DNA of 64,000 bases from Sphingomonas sp. SUN019. Lineage in GTDB: Bacteria > Pseudomonadota > Alphaproteobacteria > Sphingomonadales > Sphingomonadaceae. The DNA lies in contig NZ_CP096971.1 of assembly GCF_024758705.1 (NCBI RefSeq), positions 2,232,001-2,296,000 on the forward strand, written 5' to 3'. Position numbers and translations under genes: made by a program. The number at the start of each line of letters is the position of its first letter. The first letter of the stretch is position 1. The notes under the pieces were generated by a model that worked only from the letters and a program-made list of their open reading frames with translations, made no database searches and was not told the origin of the DNA. Below are positions 27,461-37,362 of this stretch, in pieces.

Positions 27461-29767
27461 ATGGCGAGCCGGGCTGACGCGTCCCGAAGAGAAACGGGGC
27501 TTTGGCGCGAGACGGTGAAGGCGGGGGCGGTGCGCAGCGGCGCGCTGGTGACGGCGTGCGCGCTGTTCGCGCTGACCTTGCTGATGGCGCTGGCGCTGGC
27601 GAGCTACAAGCCCGGCGATCCGTCGCTCAATACCTCCGCGGGCACGATCGGGAACCTGATCGGAGCGCCGGGCGCATGGTTCGCCGATCTGGCGCTGACG
27701 CTGCTTGGCCCGGCGGTGGCGTTGCTGCTGCCGGTCGCGCCGATCGTCGCGCTGCGGCTGTGGCGCGATCAGCCTGCGGGCGCATGGGGTCGCACGTTGC
27801 GCGGCGCGGGTGTCGGCGTGGCGCTGATGGCGACTGCGCTCGCCTGCGTCGACGACGAAGCCGTGCTGGCGCTGCCGTTCGGCTGGGGCGGCGCGGTCGG
27901 TTCGGGCGTGGTGGCGGGCGCGCGCTGGGCGCTGGCCTTTGCGAACGATGCGCGGATCACGTGGTGGAGCATTGTCGCGCTGGGCGTCGTCACCGGGACA
28001 AGCGGTGCGATCGTCTGGGCGCGCAGCCTGGAGATCGACATGCCGCGCCGCTGGCGCGACCGCCGCCTCGCGCTGCCCGCGCCGCGTGGCGGGCAGGACG
28101 ACGCCGACACGCCGCTGCAACTGGTGCGTCGGCCGGTCACGCCGCGTCCGCTCGCGCAACCCGATCCGCGTCCCGGCCCGGTCATCGCAGACCGCAATAT
28201 TGCGCCAGCCCAGCCCGCCAAGGCGAAGCCGCGCCAGACGCAGCTCGATCTGCGCGACAATTACAAACTTCCGTCGCTCGACCTGCTGACCCCCGCCCCG
28301 CCCTCCCCCAACGTCGGGATCGACAAGGCCGCGCTCGAACGCAACGCCCGGTTGCTCGAAACCGTACTCGACGATTTCAAGGTGAAGGGTTCGATCACCG
28401 AGGTCCGGCCCGGCCCGGTCGTGACGATGTACGAGCTCGAACCCGAATCGGGCGTGAAGGCCAGCCGCGTGATCGCGCTGGCCGACGATATCGCGCGCAA
28501 CATGAGTGCGATCTCCGCGCGCGTCGCGACCATCCCCGGCCGCACCGTGATCGGCATCGAGCTGCCCAATGCGAAGCGCGAATCGGTGTCGCTGCACGAA
28601 CTCGTCGGGTCGCAGACATTCGAGGATCAGAACGCGCAACTTCCTGTTATTCTTGGGAAGAATATCGCCGGCGATCCGGTCATCGCCGATCTGGCGCCGA
28701 TGCCGCATCTGCTGGTCGCGGGCACCACTGGCTCTGGCAAATCGGTCGGCCTGAACTGCATGATCCTGTCGCTGCTGTACCGGCTGACCCCCGATCAGTG
28801 CCGCATGATCATGATCGATCCCAAGATGCTCGAACTGAGCATGTACGACGACATTCCGCATCTGCTTTCCCCCGTCGTCACCGATCCCGCGAAGGCGGTC
28901 CGCGCCCTCAAATGGGCGGTCGAGCAGATGGAGGATCGCTATCGGCAGATGTCGTCGCTCGGCGTGCGCAGCCTCGCGGGCTTCAACGACAAGATCCGCA
29001 CGAGCCGCGCCAAGGGCCAGCCGCTCGGCCGCCGCGTGCAGACCGGTTTCAATCCCGAGACCGGCGCACCGATCTATGAGGAGGAGAAGCTCGAATACGA
29101 CGTGCTGCCGCAGATCGTGGTGATCGTCGACGAGCTCGCCGACCTGATGATGACCGCGGGCAAGGAAGTCGAATTCCTGATCCAGCGGCTCGCACAAAAG
29201 GCGCGCGCGGCGGGCATCCACCTCATCATGGCGACGCAGCGCCCCTCGGTCGACGTCATCACCGGCGTCATCAAGGCGAATTTGCCGACCCGCATCAGCT
29301 TCCACGTCACGTCGAAGATCGATTCGCGCACCATCCTGGGCGAACAGGGTGCCGAGCAACTGCTCGGCAAGGGCGACATGCTCTACATGCCCGGCGGCAA
29401 GGGGATCGTCCGCGTCCACGGTCCCTTCGTCAGCGACGACGAAGTCCGCGCGGTGACCGATCACTGGCGCGCGCAAGGGACGCCCGACTACATCACGTCG
29501 GTCACCGAAGAACCCGAACAGAGCTTCGACTTGGACGGTGCGCCTACGGGTGAGGATTCCGCGGAGGATCAGCAATATCGGTCGGCGATCCAGCTGGTGT
29601 GCGAATCGCAAAAGGCCTCGACCAGCTGGCTTCAGCGCCAGCTCCGCATCGGCTACAATTCCGCCGCCCGGTTGATCGAGCGGATGGAAAAAGACGGCAT
29701 CGTCGGCCGCCCCGACCACGTCGGAAGACGCGAAGTCCTGCGCGATGCCGACGGGCATGCGATCTGA
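27461..29767 (+). CDS. ftsK: DNA translocase FtsK
   Basis: 768 residues. About four N-terminal membrane helices anchor it at the septum, a short proline-rich linker (residues ~200-280) follows, then a RecA-like motor with Walker A GTTGSGKS (421-428) and Walker B VIVDELADLMM (~residue 556), and a C-terminal winged-helix gamma domain (SWLQRQLRIGYNSAARLIERM) that reads KOPS. It segregates chromosome termini during division. ATG at 27461. Divergent promoter space with the UbiH-type gene is 102 bases. Confidence 0.97.
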   Translation: MASRADASRRETGLWRETVKAGAVRSGALVTACALFALTLLMALALASYKPGDPSLNTSAGTIGNLIGAPGAWFADLALTLLGPAVALLLPVAPIVALRLWRDQPAGAWGRTLRGAGVGVALMATALACVDDEAVLALPFGWGGAVGSGVVAGARWALAFANDARITWWSIVALGVVTGTSGAIVWARSLEIDMPRRWRDRRLALPAPRGGQDDADTPLQLVRRPVTPRPLAQPDPRPGPVIADRNIAPAQPAKAKPRQTQLDLRDNYKLPSLDLLTPAPPSPNVGIDKAALERNARLLETVLDDFKVKGSITEVRPGPVVTMYELEPESGVKASRVIALADDIARNMSAISARVATIPGRTVIGIELPNAKRESVSLHELVGSQTFEDQNAQLPVILGKNIAGDPVIADLAPMPHLLVAGTTGSGKSVGLNCMILSLLYRLTPDQCRMIMIDPKMLELSMYDDIPHLLSPVVTDPAKAVRALKWAVEQMEDRYRQMSSLGVRSLAGFNDKIRTSRAKGQPLGRRVQTGFNPETGAPIYEEEKLEYDVLPQIVVIVDELADLMMTAGKEVEFLIQRLAQKARAAGIHLIMATQRPSVDVITGVIKANLPTRISFHVTSKIDSRTILGEQGAEQLLGKGDMLYMPGGKGIVRVHGPFVSDDEVRAVTDHWRAQGTPDYITSVTEEPEQSFDLDGAPTGEDSAEDQQYRSAIQLVCESQKASTSWLQRQLRIGYNSAARLIERMEKDGIVGRPDHVGRREVLRDADGHAI

Positions 29768-29820
29768 GGGGGATTCCCCTCGACTCACCAATGTGTCATC
29801 TTCGTCTGAAGGAGGTCTTG

Positions 29821-30075
29821 ATGGACCGCTTGCTCCAGCGCCAGCAGATCGATCAGAATTATGATGCGTTCCAGCGCGTGCTCGGTGTCGTGCTCGCCAC
29901 TCACCGCGACGAACATGCGCTCATTCGCGATCGTGAAATCATCGGCTATTTCACGTCCGCCGGCGACGCCTATCGCGCCGGCCTGCGCCGGTTTCCCGAT
30001 CACCGTTTTTCGATTCAAGAAGTAACCGACGAACCTATCGACCTGGGACTTCATTCGCACGTCCGCGGTGATTGA
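29821..30075 (+). CDS. Small protein of unknown function, partner of the retropepsin-like gene
   Basis: 84 residues, no membrane segment. The ATG at 29821 is preceded by GAAGGAGG, a strong ribosome site. The sequence (DQNYDAFQRVLGVVLATHRDE, then EIIGYFTSAGDAYRAGLRRF) gives no family I recognise. Its 3' end overlaps the GTG start of the next gene by 8 bases, so the two are co-translated. Confidence 0.65.
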   Translation: MDRLLQRQQIDQNYDAFQRVLGVVLATHRDEHALIRDREIIGYFTSAGDAYRAGLRRFPDHRFSIQEVTDEPIDLGLHSHVRGD

Positions 30076-30460
30076 ATGGCGACGAACCGGTCGTCGGATT
30101 GTCCTTGATATCGACATTCTGCGGCCCGACCCGGCGACCGACCTGACGGCGGTGCGCGTGGTCGCGCTGCTGGACACTGGTGCAACGTCATCTGGCGTGG
30201 CCAAGCGTATCGCCGACGAACTTCGATTGCCGTCGATTGGCAAGGAACCGATCAACACGGCGGGCGGCACAATCCTCGCCGAGCGATTTCTGTTCCGGGT
30301 AGCCTTTCCAATCAGCGGATCGTTCCCGCATGTGTTTGACGACATTACCGGCTTCGAATTGACCGACCACGGAAGCTTTCAGGCGGTGCTAGGGATGGAT
30401 GTGCTTTGCCGATGCGACTTTACGATGCAGCGAAACGGAGACTGCACGTTACGGTTCTGA
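30068..30460 (+). CDS. Retropepsin-like aspartic protease domain protein
   Basis: 130 residues. VVALLDTGATSSGVAKRIADEL (Asp36-Thr-Gly-Ala) is the hallmark of retroviral-type and bacterial single-domain aspartic proteases, and the later strand QAVLGMDVLCRCDFTM matches the (I/V/L)LG(M/R)D(W/V)L pattern that follows. No signal peptide. GTG start at 30068 inside the end of the upstream small gene. Proteolytic activity would require dimerisation, as in retropepsins; unproven here. Retroelements (reverse transcriptase, integrase) are absent. Confidence 0.78.
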   Translation: MIEWRRTGRRIVLDIDILRPDPATDLTAVRVVALLDTGATSSGVAKRIADELRLPSIGKEPINTAGGTILAERFLFRVAFPISGSFPHVFDDITGFELTDHGSFQAVLGMDVLCRCDFTMQRNGDCTLRF

Positions 30461-30475
30461 GTAATGAGCTGCGGG

Positions 30476-31174
30476 CTAATTAAGGTTCGCGGCAAAGAAC
30501 TTTTCTGTCCGCTCGTCCGCCAGCTTCGCCGCTTCATCCGCCCGCCGCTCGCCGAACTCGGTGGCGAAGCCGTGGTCTTCGCCGGGATAGTCGAAGATCG
30601 TCACCTTGGGGTGATCGTCCAATCCCTCGTGCATCCGCCGTTGCGCCGCCTTGTCGACGAAATGATCCTCCTCCGGCACATGCAGTAGCATCGGATGCGC
30701 GATCGCATGCTTCTCGCCCAGCAGGCCGTCGATCCCGACGCCATAGTAGCCGACGCTGGCATCCACGTCGGTGCGCGCCGCGGTCATGAAGGCCAATCGC
30801 CCGCCAAGACAATACCCGACCGCGCCGACCTTGCCCCCCGCACCCAGTTCACCGCGCGCGAAGCGGATCGTCGCTTCGATGTCGGCGACGCCCTTGTCCT
30901 GATCGAACTGTCCCATCAGCGCCAGCGCGCGGTCGAACTCGGGCGTCACGTCAGGGTCTAGTTGGACGCCCGGCTCGATCCGCCAGAACAGATCGGGTGC
31001 AATCGCCAGATAGCCCTGTTCGGCCAACCGGTCGCACTTGCTGCGAATGCCGGGATTCACCCCGAAAATCTCTTGGATGACGATGATCGCTGCGGTCGGC
31101 GCGCCCGCCGGGTCCGCGCGATAGGCATTGAAGCTGCCGGTGTGATCCAGCGTTTCGATCGTCACGTCGGTCAT
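30476..31174 (-). CDS. Dienelactone hydrolase family protein
   Basis: 232-residue alpha/beta hydrolase. VIQEIFGVNPGIRSKCDRLAEQG near the N terminus, nucleophile Cys in VGYCLGGRLAFM, acid Asp in VPEEDHFVDK, His in PGEDHGFATE: the Cys-Asp-His triad of dienelactone hydrolases. Cytosolic, no signal. ATG at 31174 overlaps the ogt stop. Substrate may be any carboxylic ester or lactone. Confidence 0.93.
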   Translation of the reverse strand: MTDVTIETLDHTGSFNAYRADPAGAPTAAIIVIQEIFGVNPGIRSKCDRLAEQGYLAIAPDLFWRIEPGVQLDPDVTPEFDRALALMGQFDQDKGVADIEATIRFARGELGAGGKVGAVGYCLGGRLAFMTAARTDVDASVGYYGVGIDGLLGEKHAIAHPMLLHVPEEDHFVDKAAQRRMHEGLDDHPKVTIFDYPGEDHGFATEFGERRADEAAKLADERTEKFFAANLN

Positions 31175-31635
31175 CCATCAATCCTTGCAAAGCGCCGCTC
31201 GTGATCGAGCAGCCAGTTCTTGGTCGCGATTCCCTCGCCCGCCGAATAATGTCCACTTCCGCCGACGATTCGATGACAAGGAACGACTATCGGCAGTGGA
31301 TTCTTGCGGCACGCCTGACCGATCGCGCGCGCACTCGATCCGATCCGCGTGGCGACTGCGCCGTAACTCGCGGTTTCTCCCGCCGCGACTGCGACGATCG
31401 CGGCGCGCAACGCCTCTCCGCGCGGGGTACTCAGCGGTGCGAGCGGCAGATCGAAAGTGATACGCTCGCCCGCGAAATATTCCTGCAACTGGTTGGCCGC
31501 AGCGCGCACCGCAGCGCTCGACGCCCGCTTCGCCGCGCCGTCCCGGTCGATCGCGATCCGGCTGATCGACTCATCCCCCTCGATCCGAACGAATCCGATC
31601 GGCGTTGCGATAATCGCATGATCGCGCGCATACAT
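31171..31635 (-). CDS. ogt: Methylated-DNA--protein-cysteine methyltransferase
   Basis: 154-residue suicide repair enzyme removing O6-alkyl groups from guanine. Active-site PCHRIV has Cys120; the helix-turn-helix GETASYGAVATRIG and arginine finger ARAIGQACRKNP precede it. ATG at 31635 gives MYARDHAI; upstream frame is open but unsupported. It forms an operon with the hydrolase gene. The symbol ogt is used for the single-domain form; ada cannot be excluded by name alone. Confidence 0.93.
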   Translation of the reverse strand: MYARDHAIIATPIGFVRIEGDESISRIAIDRDGAAKRASSAAVRAAANQLQEYFAGERITFDLPLAPLSTPRGEALRAAIVAVAAGETASYGAVATRIGSSARAIGQACRKNPLPIVVPCHRIVGGSGHYSAGEGIATKNWLLDHERRFARIDG

Positions 31636-31704
31636 GGACCCACGGTAATCCGCCGACGCGATCGGCTCAACCACCACGGAGCGAACGACCATGAAAGTGA
31701 CCCC

Positions 31705-31941
31705 ATGAAAGTTACGATAGAGGTCGATTGCACGCCCGAGGAAGCGCGGCGCATGATGGGACTGCCCGACCTGACGCCGCTCCACGATCGCTACATCGCG
31801 ATGATGCAGGACGCGATGGAAGGCAGTGTGCGCCCCGAACTGCTGGAGAACATGATCAAGAGCTGGGCGCCGATGGGCGATGCGGGCATGTCGTTCTGGC
31901 GCAAGATGATCGAGGCCGGGACGGGCGGAAAGCCGGGCTGA
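31705..31941 (+). CDS. DUF6489-like small protein upstream of mnmE
   Basis: 78 residues, begins MKVTIEVDCTPEEARRMMGL and is rich in Met. There is no catalytic motif or membrane segment. The ATG at 31705 lies 13 bases after a second, near-identical ATGAAAGT at 31691. Position directly before mnmE, ending 2 bases from it, suggests an operon with the tRNA-modification genes. I recall this short family in sphingomonads; its role is unknown. Confidence 0.7.
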   Translation: MKVTIEVDCTPEEARRMMGLPDLTPLHDRYIAMMQDAMEGSVRPELLENMIKSWAPMGDAGMSFWRKMIEAGTGGKPG

Positions 31942-31943
31942 CG

Positions 31944-33221
31944 ATGGACACGATCTTTGCGGTGTCGAGCGGCCGCCCGCCCGCGGCCATCGCGGTCGTG
32001 CGGGTAAGCGGGGCGGCCGCGTCCGCAGCCGGTCTGGCGTTGGCGGGAGCATTGCCGACGCCGCGACGCGCGTCGATGCGCGCGTTGCGCGCTGTGGACG
32101 GCGTATTGCTGGATCATGCCTTGCTGTTGTGGTTTCCGGGACCGGCGACCGCGACGGGGGAGGATTTGCTCGAACTGCATCTGCATGGCGGGCGGGCGGT
32201 GGTCGACGCGGTCGAACAGTCGCTCGGCGCATTACCAGGTCTGCGGGCGGCGGAGCCCGGCGAGTTCACCCGGCGCGCGCTGACCAATGGGCGGATCGAT
32301 CTGGCGCAGGCGCAAGGGCTCGCTGACCTGCTCGAGGCGGAAACCGAGGATCAACGGCGCGCCGCGATCAGTGCGGCCGACGGTGTACTCAGCCGATCGG
32401 TGCATGGCTGGCTGGATACGCTGTCCGGCATCGCCGCTCAGGTGGAAGCGACGCTCGATTTTTCTGACGAGGATGATGTCGCGACGCCCGACCTCTCATC
32501 ACTCGACACGGCGACCAGAGCGTGGATCGCCGAAGTCGCCGCGCTGCTCGATCAGCCCTCGGTCGAGCGTCTTCGCGAAGGTGCGCGCATCGTTCTCGCC
32601 GGGCCACCAAATGCGGGCAAGTCCTCGCTCTTCAACGCGTTGCTGGATCGCGAGGCGGCGATCGTTACGCCGATCGCGGGCACCACGCGCGACCTGATCG
32701 AGGCGACCGTCGTGCGCGGTGGACAGGTCTATACGTTGGTCGACACCGCTGGCCTGGCCGACTACACCGATGATCCGGTCGAGCGGATTGGGATCGACCG
32801 TGCACACCGAGCGACGCTAAGCGCCGATCTGATCCTGTGGCTCGACGACCAGCCGCCGCCGGACCGCCCTGCCCTGGCGCTTCACGCCCGCGCGGACGTG
32901 CCCGGTCGCGAGACGGTTTCGGCCGACCGGCAGCCGGTATCGATCGCTCATCCCGCCAGTGTCGCCGCCCTGTGGGAAGCGATCGCCGCGAAGGTGGGTA
33001 CGATCTACATCGCCCCCGGCGCGATGATCCTGGCGCGGTCGCAACGCGACGCCATCGAAACCGCGTTGACCGCTTTGCGCCTCGACGGATTTGCCGACGA
33101 CCTGCTGATTCGCGCCGAGGGGCTGCGCCGGGCTAGTCACGCGCTGGCGCAGCTACTAGGGACCAACGCGACCGAGGCGATGCTCGACGCGCTGTTCGGA
33201 CGCTTTTGCATCGGAAAGTGA
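31944..33221 (+). CDS. mnmE: tRNA uridine-5-carboxymethylaminomethyl modification GTPase MnmE
   Basis: Partner of MnmG in making cmnm5/mnm5 on U34 of tRNAs. 425 residues: N-terminal folate-binding domain ([33 protein letters not shown]), central G domain with P-loop GPPNAGKSS (220-228), [11 protein letters not shown] and DTAGL motifs, and a C-terminal FGRFCIGK whose Cys is catalytic. ATG at 31944 gives [20 protein letters not shown]. Overlaps mnmG by one base. Confidence 0.97.
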   Translation: MDTIFAVSSGRPPAAIAVVRVSGAAASAAGLALAGALPTPRRASMRALRAVDGVLLDHALLLWFPGPATATGEDLLELHLHGGRAVVDAVEQSLGALPGLRAAEPGEFTRRALTNGRIDLAQAQGLADLLEAETEDQRRAAISAADGVLSRSVHGWLDTLSGIAAQVEATLDFSDEDDVATPDLSSLDTATRAWIAEVAALLDQPSVERLREGARIVLAGPPNAGKSSLFNALLDREAAIVTPIAGTTRDLIEATVVRGGQVYTLVDTAGLADYTDDPVERIGIDRAHRATLSADLILWLDDQPPPDRPALALHARADVPGRETVSADRQPVSIAHPASVAALWEAIAAKVGTIYIAPGAMILARSQRDAIETALTALRLDGFADDLLIRAEGLRRASHALAQLLGTNATEAMLDALFGRFCIGK

Positions 33222-34942
33222 TGTTTCACGTGGAACAATCGTTCGACGTATTGGTGATCGGCGGCGGCCATGCAGGAACCGAAGCGGCGGCGGTCGCCGC
33301 GCGTCGCGGCGCGCGTGTCGGGCTCATTTCGCACGATCCCGCAAAGATCGGGGCCATGTCATGCAATCCGTCGATTGGGGGCTTAGGAAAAGGGCACCTC
33401 GTTCGGGAGGTCGATGCCTTCGACGGATTGATGGGGCGCGCCGCCGATGCCGCGGGCCTCCATTATCGGATGCTAAACCGGCGCAAGGGTCTCGCCGTCC
33501 AGGGTCCACGCGTCCAAGCAGATCGCACGCGCTACGCCGCCGCAATCCGAGCGATGCTTGCCGCCGAACCCGGCGTGACGATCTTCGCTGGCGAAGCGGT
33601 CGCGTTGCGGCTGGAGAGCGGCGCAGTTGCCGGGGTCGAACTTGGCGACGGCAGCACCCTGAATGCGCGCGCCGTGGTGCTCGCCACGGGCACCTTCCTT
33701 GGCGCGAAAATCTTTCGCGGCGAGGAGCGGCTGGCCGGCGGACGGGTCGGGGAGTCCGCCGCACTCCCGCTGGCGCAGCAACTTCGTGAACTCGCGTTAC
33801 CGATGCGACGGTTGAAGACGGGCACGCCGCCTCGGCTAGATGGCCGGACGATCGACTGGGCGCGCCTCTCGATGCAGCCGTCGGATGCCGAGCCTTGGAC
33901 CATGTCGCCGATGTCGCGTGGTAGGCCGCTCCCGCAACTGGCCTGCGCGATCACGCGCACGACCGAGTTGACGCACAATATCATCCGCGGTGGTCTCGAC
34001 CGTTCACCGCTATACGGCGGCGCGATTGCGGGTGAAGGGCCGCGGTACTGCCCGTCAATCGAGGACAAGATTCACCGCTTCGGCGACCGCGACGGGCATC
34101 AGGTGTTTCTCGAACCGGAGGGCATCGACGACATGGCGGTATATCCCAACGGAATCTCGACCTCACTGCCAACCGACGTTCAACACGCGATGGTCGCGTC
34201 GATCCCCGGTCTCGAACGCGCCGCGATCACGATGCCCGGTTATGCGGTCGAATATGATCATATCGATCCTCGAGCGTTGGATGCGACGCTAGGGTTGACC
34301 GCAATGCCGGGCCTGTTTCTCGCCGGGCAGATCAACGGCACCACGGGTTATGAGGAGGCCGCCGCTCAAGGCCTGATCGCGGGGGCCAACGCGGCGGCCT
34401 ACGCATGTGATGTCGCCCCCCTGATCCTCGATCGTGCAAGCAGCTACATCGGGGTGATGGTCGACGATCTGGTGCTGCAGGGCGTGACCGAACCATATCG
34501 TATGTTGACCGCCCGCTCCGAGTACCGCCTGGCCTTGCGCGCGGACAATGCCGAGACACGCCTGTCAAAGACCGCGGATGAGCACGGCTGTCTATCCACT
34601 GCCCGCCAGATTCATGTCGCCGATCGCCAAGAGGAGCGGGCGCGCTATCACAGCGACACATCTACGACGTCGGTCGATCTCGATATTGTGCGCGAGATCG
34701 AGGAAGACCGGCGTTATGCCCCTTATCTCCTGCGCCAGTCGGAGGAGATCGCGCGGATGCGCCGCGATGCGACGGTGGCGATCCCGACCGACGCCTCGCT
34801 GGAATCGATCCCTGGGCTCAGCAACGAGATGCGCGAACGTCTCCACGCCGCGCGCCCCGCGACTCTTGGCGAGGCATCGCGGGTGCGCGGCGTCACCCCT
34901 GCCGCACTCACCGCACTCTGGCTTCACGCGCGCGCTTCGTGA
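33221..34942 (+). CDS. mnmG: tRNA uridine-5-carboxymethylaminomethyl modification enzyme MnmG (GidA)
   Basis: FAD enzyme acting with MnmE. 573 residues with [19 protein letters not shown] at the N terminus, [35 protein letters not shown] and [16 protein letters not shown], all family marks. Somewhat shorter than the 629 of E. coli. The ATG at 33221 shares one base with the mnmE stop, and the first codons encode MFHVEQ from a parS site. Two more upstream codons of the same frame exist inside mnmE; the parS-associated ATG is the better start. Confidence 0.97.
   Translation: MFHVEQSFDVLVIGGGHAGTEAAAVAARRGARVGLISHDPAKIGAMSCNPSIGGLGKGHLVREVDAFDGLMGRAADAAGLHYRMLNRRKGLAVQGPRVQADRTRYAAAIRAMLAAEPGVTIFAGEAVALRLESGAVAGVELGDGSTLNARAVVLATGTFLGAKIFRGEERLAGGRVGESAALPLAQQLRELALPMRRLKTGTPPRLDGRTIDWARLSMQPSDAEPWTMSPMSRGRPLPQLACAITRTTELTHNIIRGGLDRSPLYGGAIAGEGPRYCPSIEDKIHRFGDRDGHQVFLEPEGIDDMAVYPNGISTSLPTDVQHAMVASIPGLERAAITMPGYAVEYDHIDPRALDATLGLTAMPGLFLAGQINGTTGYEEAAAQGLIAGANAAAYACDVAPLILDRASSYIGVMVDDLVLQGVTEPYRMLTARSEYRLALRADNAETRLSKTADEHGCLSTARQIHVADRQEERARYHSDTSTTSVDLDIVREIEEDRRYAPYLLRQSEEIARMRRDATVAIPTDASLESIPGLSNEMRERLHAARPATLGEASRVRGVTPAALTALWLHARAS
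33222..33237 (+). promoter_or_regulatory. parS centromere site 1
   Basis: TGTTTCACGTGGAACA fits the consensus TGTTNCACGTGNAACA for ParB loading at all positions. It is read as Met-Phe-His-Val-Glu at the start of mnmG. parB lies 3.1 kb downstream. Confidence 0.95.
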
Positions 34943-35556
34943 CAGAGGACGAAGCACGGCAGTGGATCGCGCATAGCTTCGATACGTCAGTGGCAAAACG
35001 GATCGAGGGCTTCGTCGACGCGGTCGTCGTAGAGAGCACCAACCAGAACCTCGTTGCACGATCGACGCTCGATACGATCTGGCAGCGCCACGTCGTCGAC
35101 TCCGCCCAGCTTCTGTCGCTCGCGACCGACGCAAAGGGACGCTGGATCGACATCGGCACCGGCGCAGGGTTTCCGGGCATGATCGTTAGTCTGATTACCG
35201 AAGCCCCGACAATCCTTATCGAGCCGCGCCGAAAACGCGCAGAGTTCCTTGCAGCGTTCGTCGACCGCGCGGGCTTGGCCAAGCAGATCACCATATCCGC
35301 AGCGCGCGCGGAAGTGACGAAATCGAAGCCCGCGGCCACCATATCGGCGCGAGCGGTCGCCTCGGTCTCAGAAATATTCGCGATGTCGCGTCATCTGGCC
35401 GACAATGGGACACGCTATCTCCTCCCGCGCGGGCGGTCGATCGTAGACGAACTTGAAAATGCGAAGGCGGGATGGCACGGAATGTTCCACGTGGAACCCA
35501 GCATGACAGATCCGGAATCCGGCATCCTGGTCGCCTCAAGGGTGCGACCGCGATGA
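34939..35556 (+). CDS. rsmG: 16S rRNA (guanine-527-N7)-methyltransferase RsmG
   Basis: 205 residues. SAM-binding [14 protein letters not shown], the [12 protein letters not shown] loop and [12 protein letters not shown] are typical. It methylates G527 in the 530 loop, loss of which gives low-level streptomycin resistance. GTG at 34939 overlaps the mnmG stop. A parS site is embedded near its C terminus, read as MFHVEP. Confidence 0.96.
   Translation: MTEDEARQWIAHSFDTSVAKRIEGFVDAVVVESTNQNLVARSTLDTIWQRHVVDSAQLLSLATDAKGRWIDIGTGAGFPGMIVSLITEAPTILIEPRRKRAEFLAAFVDRAGLAKQITISAARAEVTKSKPAATISARAVASVSEIFAMSRHLADNGTRYLLPRGRSIVDELENAKAGWHGMFHVEPSMTDPESGILVASRVRPR
35483..35498 (+). promoter_or_regulatory. 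parS centromere site 2
   Basis: TGTTCCACGTGGAACC, 15 of 16 to the palindrome TGTTCCACGTGGAACA. It lies inside rsmG, 55 bases before parA, in the same codon phase as site 1. The final base departs from consensus, so it may be weaker. Confidence 0.85.
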
Positions 35557-36335
35557 TCTGCGTCGCGGTGGCTAATCAAAAGGGCGGGGTCGGTAAGACG
35601 ACTAGTGCGATCAATCTCGCTACCGCGCTCGCCGCGACCGGACAGCGCGTTCTGCTGATCGACCTCGATCCGCAGGGCAATGCTTCGACCGGCCTCGGCA
35701 TCCCGCAATCAAAGCGCGTGGTGTCGACCTATCACGTGCTGGTCGATGGACGCGGAATCGAGGACGGGGCAGTCGCCACCGGCATCCCGCGGCTCGACGT
35801 GCTCCCCGCCACGGTCGACCTGTCGGGCGCGGAGATCGAGCTGGTTGAACTCGAACAACGCACCCACCGCCTGCACCGCGCGCTCGAGGCCTGCGCCCCG
35901 CGCTGGGACATCGTGCTGATCGATTGCCCGCCCTCGCTCGGACTGCTGACGATCAACGCGATGGTCGCGGCAGATTCGTTGCTCGTGCCGCTGCAATGTG
36001 AGTTCTTTGCGCTAGAGGGGTTGAGCCAGCTCCTTAGCACCGTCGAACGCATCCGCGCGCGGTTCAACCCGTCGCTGTCGATTCTCGGTGTCGCGCTGAC
36101 GATGTATGATCGCCGCAACCGACTGACCGAACAGGTATCGAACGACGTGCGGGCCGTGCTCGGCCGTGTCGTGTTCGAAACCGTCATTCCGCGCAATGTC
36201 CGGCTGTCGGAAGCACCGAGCCACGGCCTGCCCGCCTTGATCTACGACCACCGCTGCAGCGGTTCCGAAGCCTATATCGCCCTCGCTCGCGAACTGATCG
36301 CGCGCCTCCCCCGTCTCAGCGAGGTCGCCGCGTGA
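35553..36335 (+). CDS. parA: Chromosome partitioning ATPase ParA
   Basis: Deviant-Walker ATPase that moves ParB-parS complexes. 260 residues: KGGVGKTTSAINLA (Lys of the deviant Walker A), VLLIDLDPQGNASTGLG (Asp switch) and LIDCPPSLGLLT. ATG at 35553 overlaps the rsmG stop; rsmG-parA-parB is an operon as in most alphaproteobacteria. Confidence 0.97.
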   Translation: MICVAVANQKGGVGKTTSAINLATALAATGQRVLLIDLDPQGNASTGLGIPQSKRVVSTYHVLVDGRGIEDGAVATGIPRLDVLPATVDLSGAEIELVELEQRTHRLHRALEACAPRWDIVLIDCPPSLGLLTINAMVAADSLLVPLQCEFFALEGLSQLLSTVERIRARFNPSLSILGVALTMYDRRNRLTEQVSNDVRAVLGRVVFETVIPRNVRLSEAPSHGLPALIYDHRCSGSEAYIALARELIARLPRLSEVAA

Positions 36336-37216
36336 CCGATTCCAAACGTCCCCGCTCCGGCCTCGGCCGCGGTCTCGGCGCATTGCTCGGCGATATCGCG
36401 CGCGACGATGCCGAGACGACCAATGTCGGCAGCAGCGCCAGCGGCGTCCGGATGATCCCGGTCAGCGCGATCGCGCCGCATCCGGAGCAGCCGCGCCGCC
36501 GCTTCGACGACGCCGCGCTGGACGAACTCGCCGCGTCGATCGCCGAACGCGGGATAATCCAGCCAATCATCGTGCGCCCTCACGGCCATGATTATCAGAT
36601 CGTCGCCGGCGAGCGCCGCTGGCGTGCGGCACAACGCGCGCGATTGCACGAGGTGCCGGTCGTCATCCGCGACTATACCGATTCGGACACGCTGCAGATC
36701 GCGCTGGTGGAGAACATCCAGCGTCAGGAACTGAATGCGATCGAAGAGGCCGAGGCCTATCAGCGGTTGCTGAAGGAATTCGGCCATACCCAGGATGCGC
36801 TGGCCAAGGTCGTTCACAAATCGCGCAGCCACGTTACCAACCTGTTGCGATTGCTCGATCTTCCCAAGGGCGTGCAGTCGAAGGTCGTCGAGGGAGCGCT
36901 GACGATGGGCCATGCGCGCGCGATGATCGGCGCGCCCGATCCCGACGCATTGGCGGACGAGGTGATCGCCAAGGGCCTGTCGGTTCGCCAGACCGAGAAA
37001 CGCGCCGCCGCCGCCAAACCGGCGCGCGCGCGAACCCGCCCCGCGCCCGCCGAAGGCAATGCCGACATCGCAGCGCTGGAACGGCAGCTCGCCGATCTGC
37101 TCGGATTGAAGGTGCGGATCAGCCACAGCGAGAAGGGCGGCACGCTCAGTCTGGAATATTCGACGCTCGACCAACTCGACATGGTGTGCCAGCGCCTGAG
37201 CGGGGAGCGGATTTGA
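36332..37216 (+). CDS. parB: Chromosome partitioning protein ParB
   Basis: 294-residue CTPase-clamp DNA-binding protein. N-terminal RSGLGRGLGALLGD, the CTP/PadC-like motif QIVAGERRWRAAQRA (GERRxRA), HTH region ALAKVVHKSRSHVTNLLRLL that reads parS, linker, and C-terminal dimer domain. GTG at 36332 overlaps parA by 4 bases. The neighbouring parS sites are its likely targets. Confidence 0.97.
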   Translation: MTDSKRPRSGLGRGLGALLGDIARDDAETTNVGSSASGVRMIPVSAIAPHPEQPRRRFDDAALDELAASIAERGIIQPIIVRPHGHDYQIVAGERRWRAAQRARLHEVPVVIRDYTDSDTLQIALVENIQRQELNAIEEAEAYQRLLKEFGHTQDALAKVVHKSRSHVTNLLRLLDLPKGVQSKVVEGALTMGHARAMIGAPDPDALADEVIAKGLSVRQTEKRAAAAKPARARTRPAPAEGNADIAALERQLADLLGLKVRISHSEKGGTLSLEYSTLDQLDMVCQRLSGERI

Positions 37217-37225
37217 CCCACTCCC

Positions 37226-37334
37226 GCTCATCCCGAGGAGGGCTGAGCTTGCCGAAGCCCCGTCTCGAAGGACGTGCTGCGAACCGTCCTTCGAGACACC
37301 AGTTCGACAAGCTCAATGGCTCCTCTGGATGAGC
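37226..37334. repeat. Paired dispersed repeat, family R2, without gene
   Basis: Forward box 37226-37274 (GCTCATCCCGAGGAGGGCTG, CGTCTCGAAGGACG) and reverse box 37285-37334 (CGTCCTTCGAGACACCAGTT, GACAAGCTCAATGG) are inverted around a 10-base spacer. This is the empty version of the arrangement at 5776-6159, where a GIY-YIG reading frame fills the spacer. It lies just after the parB stop and may serve as its terminator. Confidence 0.9.
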
Positions 37335-37362
37335 GGGTCGATAAATTGAACTTCGTTAGAAC

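Noticed and set aside
29766..29781. Terminator at the end of ftsK (GAGGGG-GATT-CCCCTC)
   Set aside because: The stem overlaps the stop codon and lacks a T-run; too weak to list.
27359..29791. Long minus-strand frame continuous with the UbiH-type gene
   Set aside because: It is antisense to ftsK and rich in Arg/His with no family pattern; the hydroxylase start is clear at 27358.
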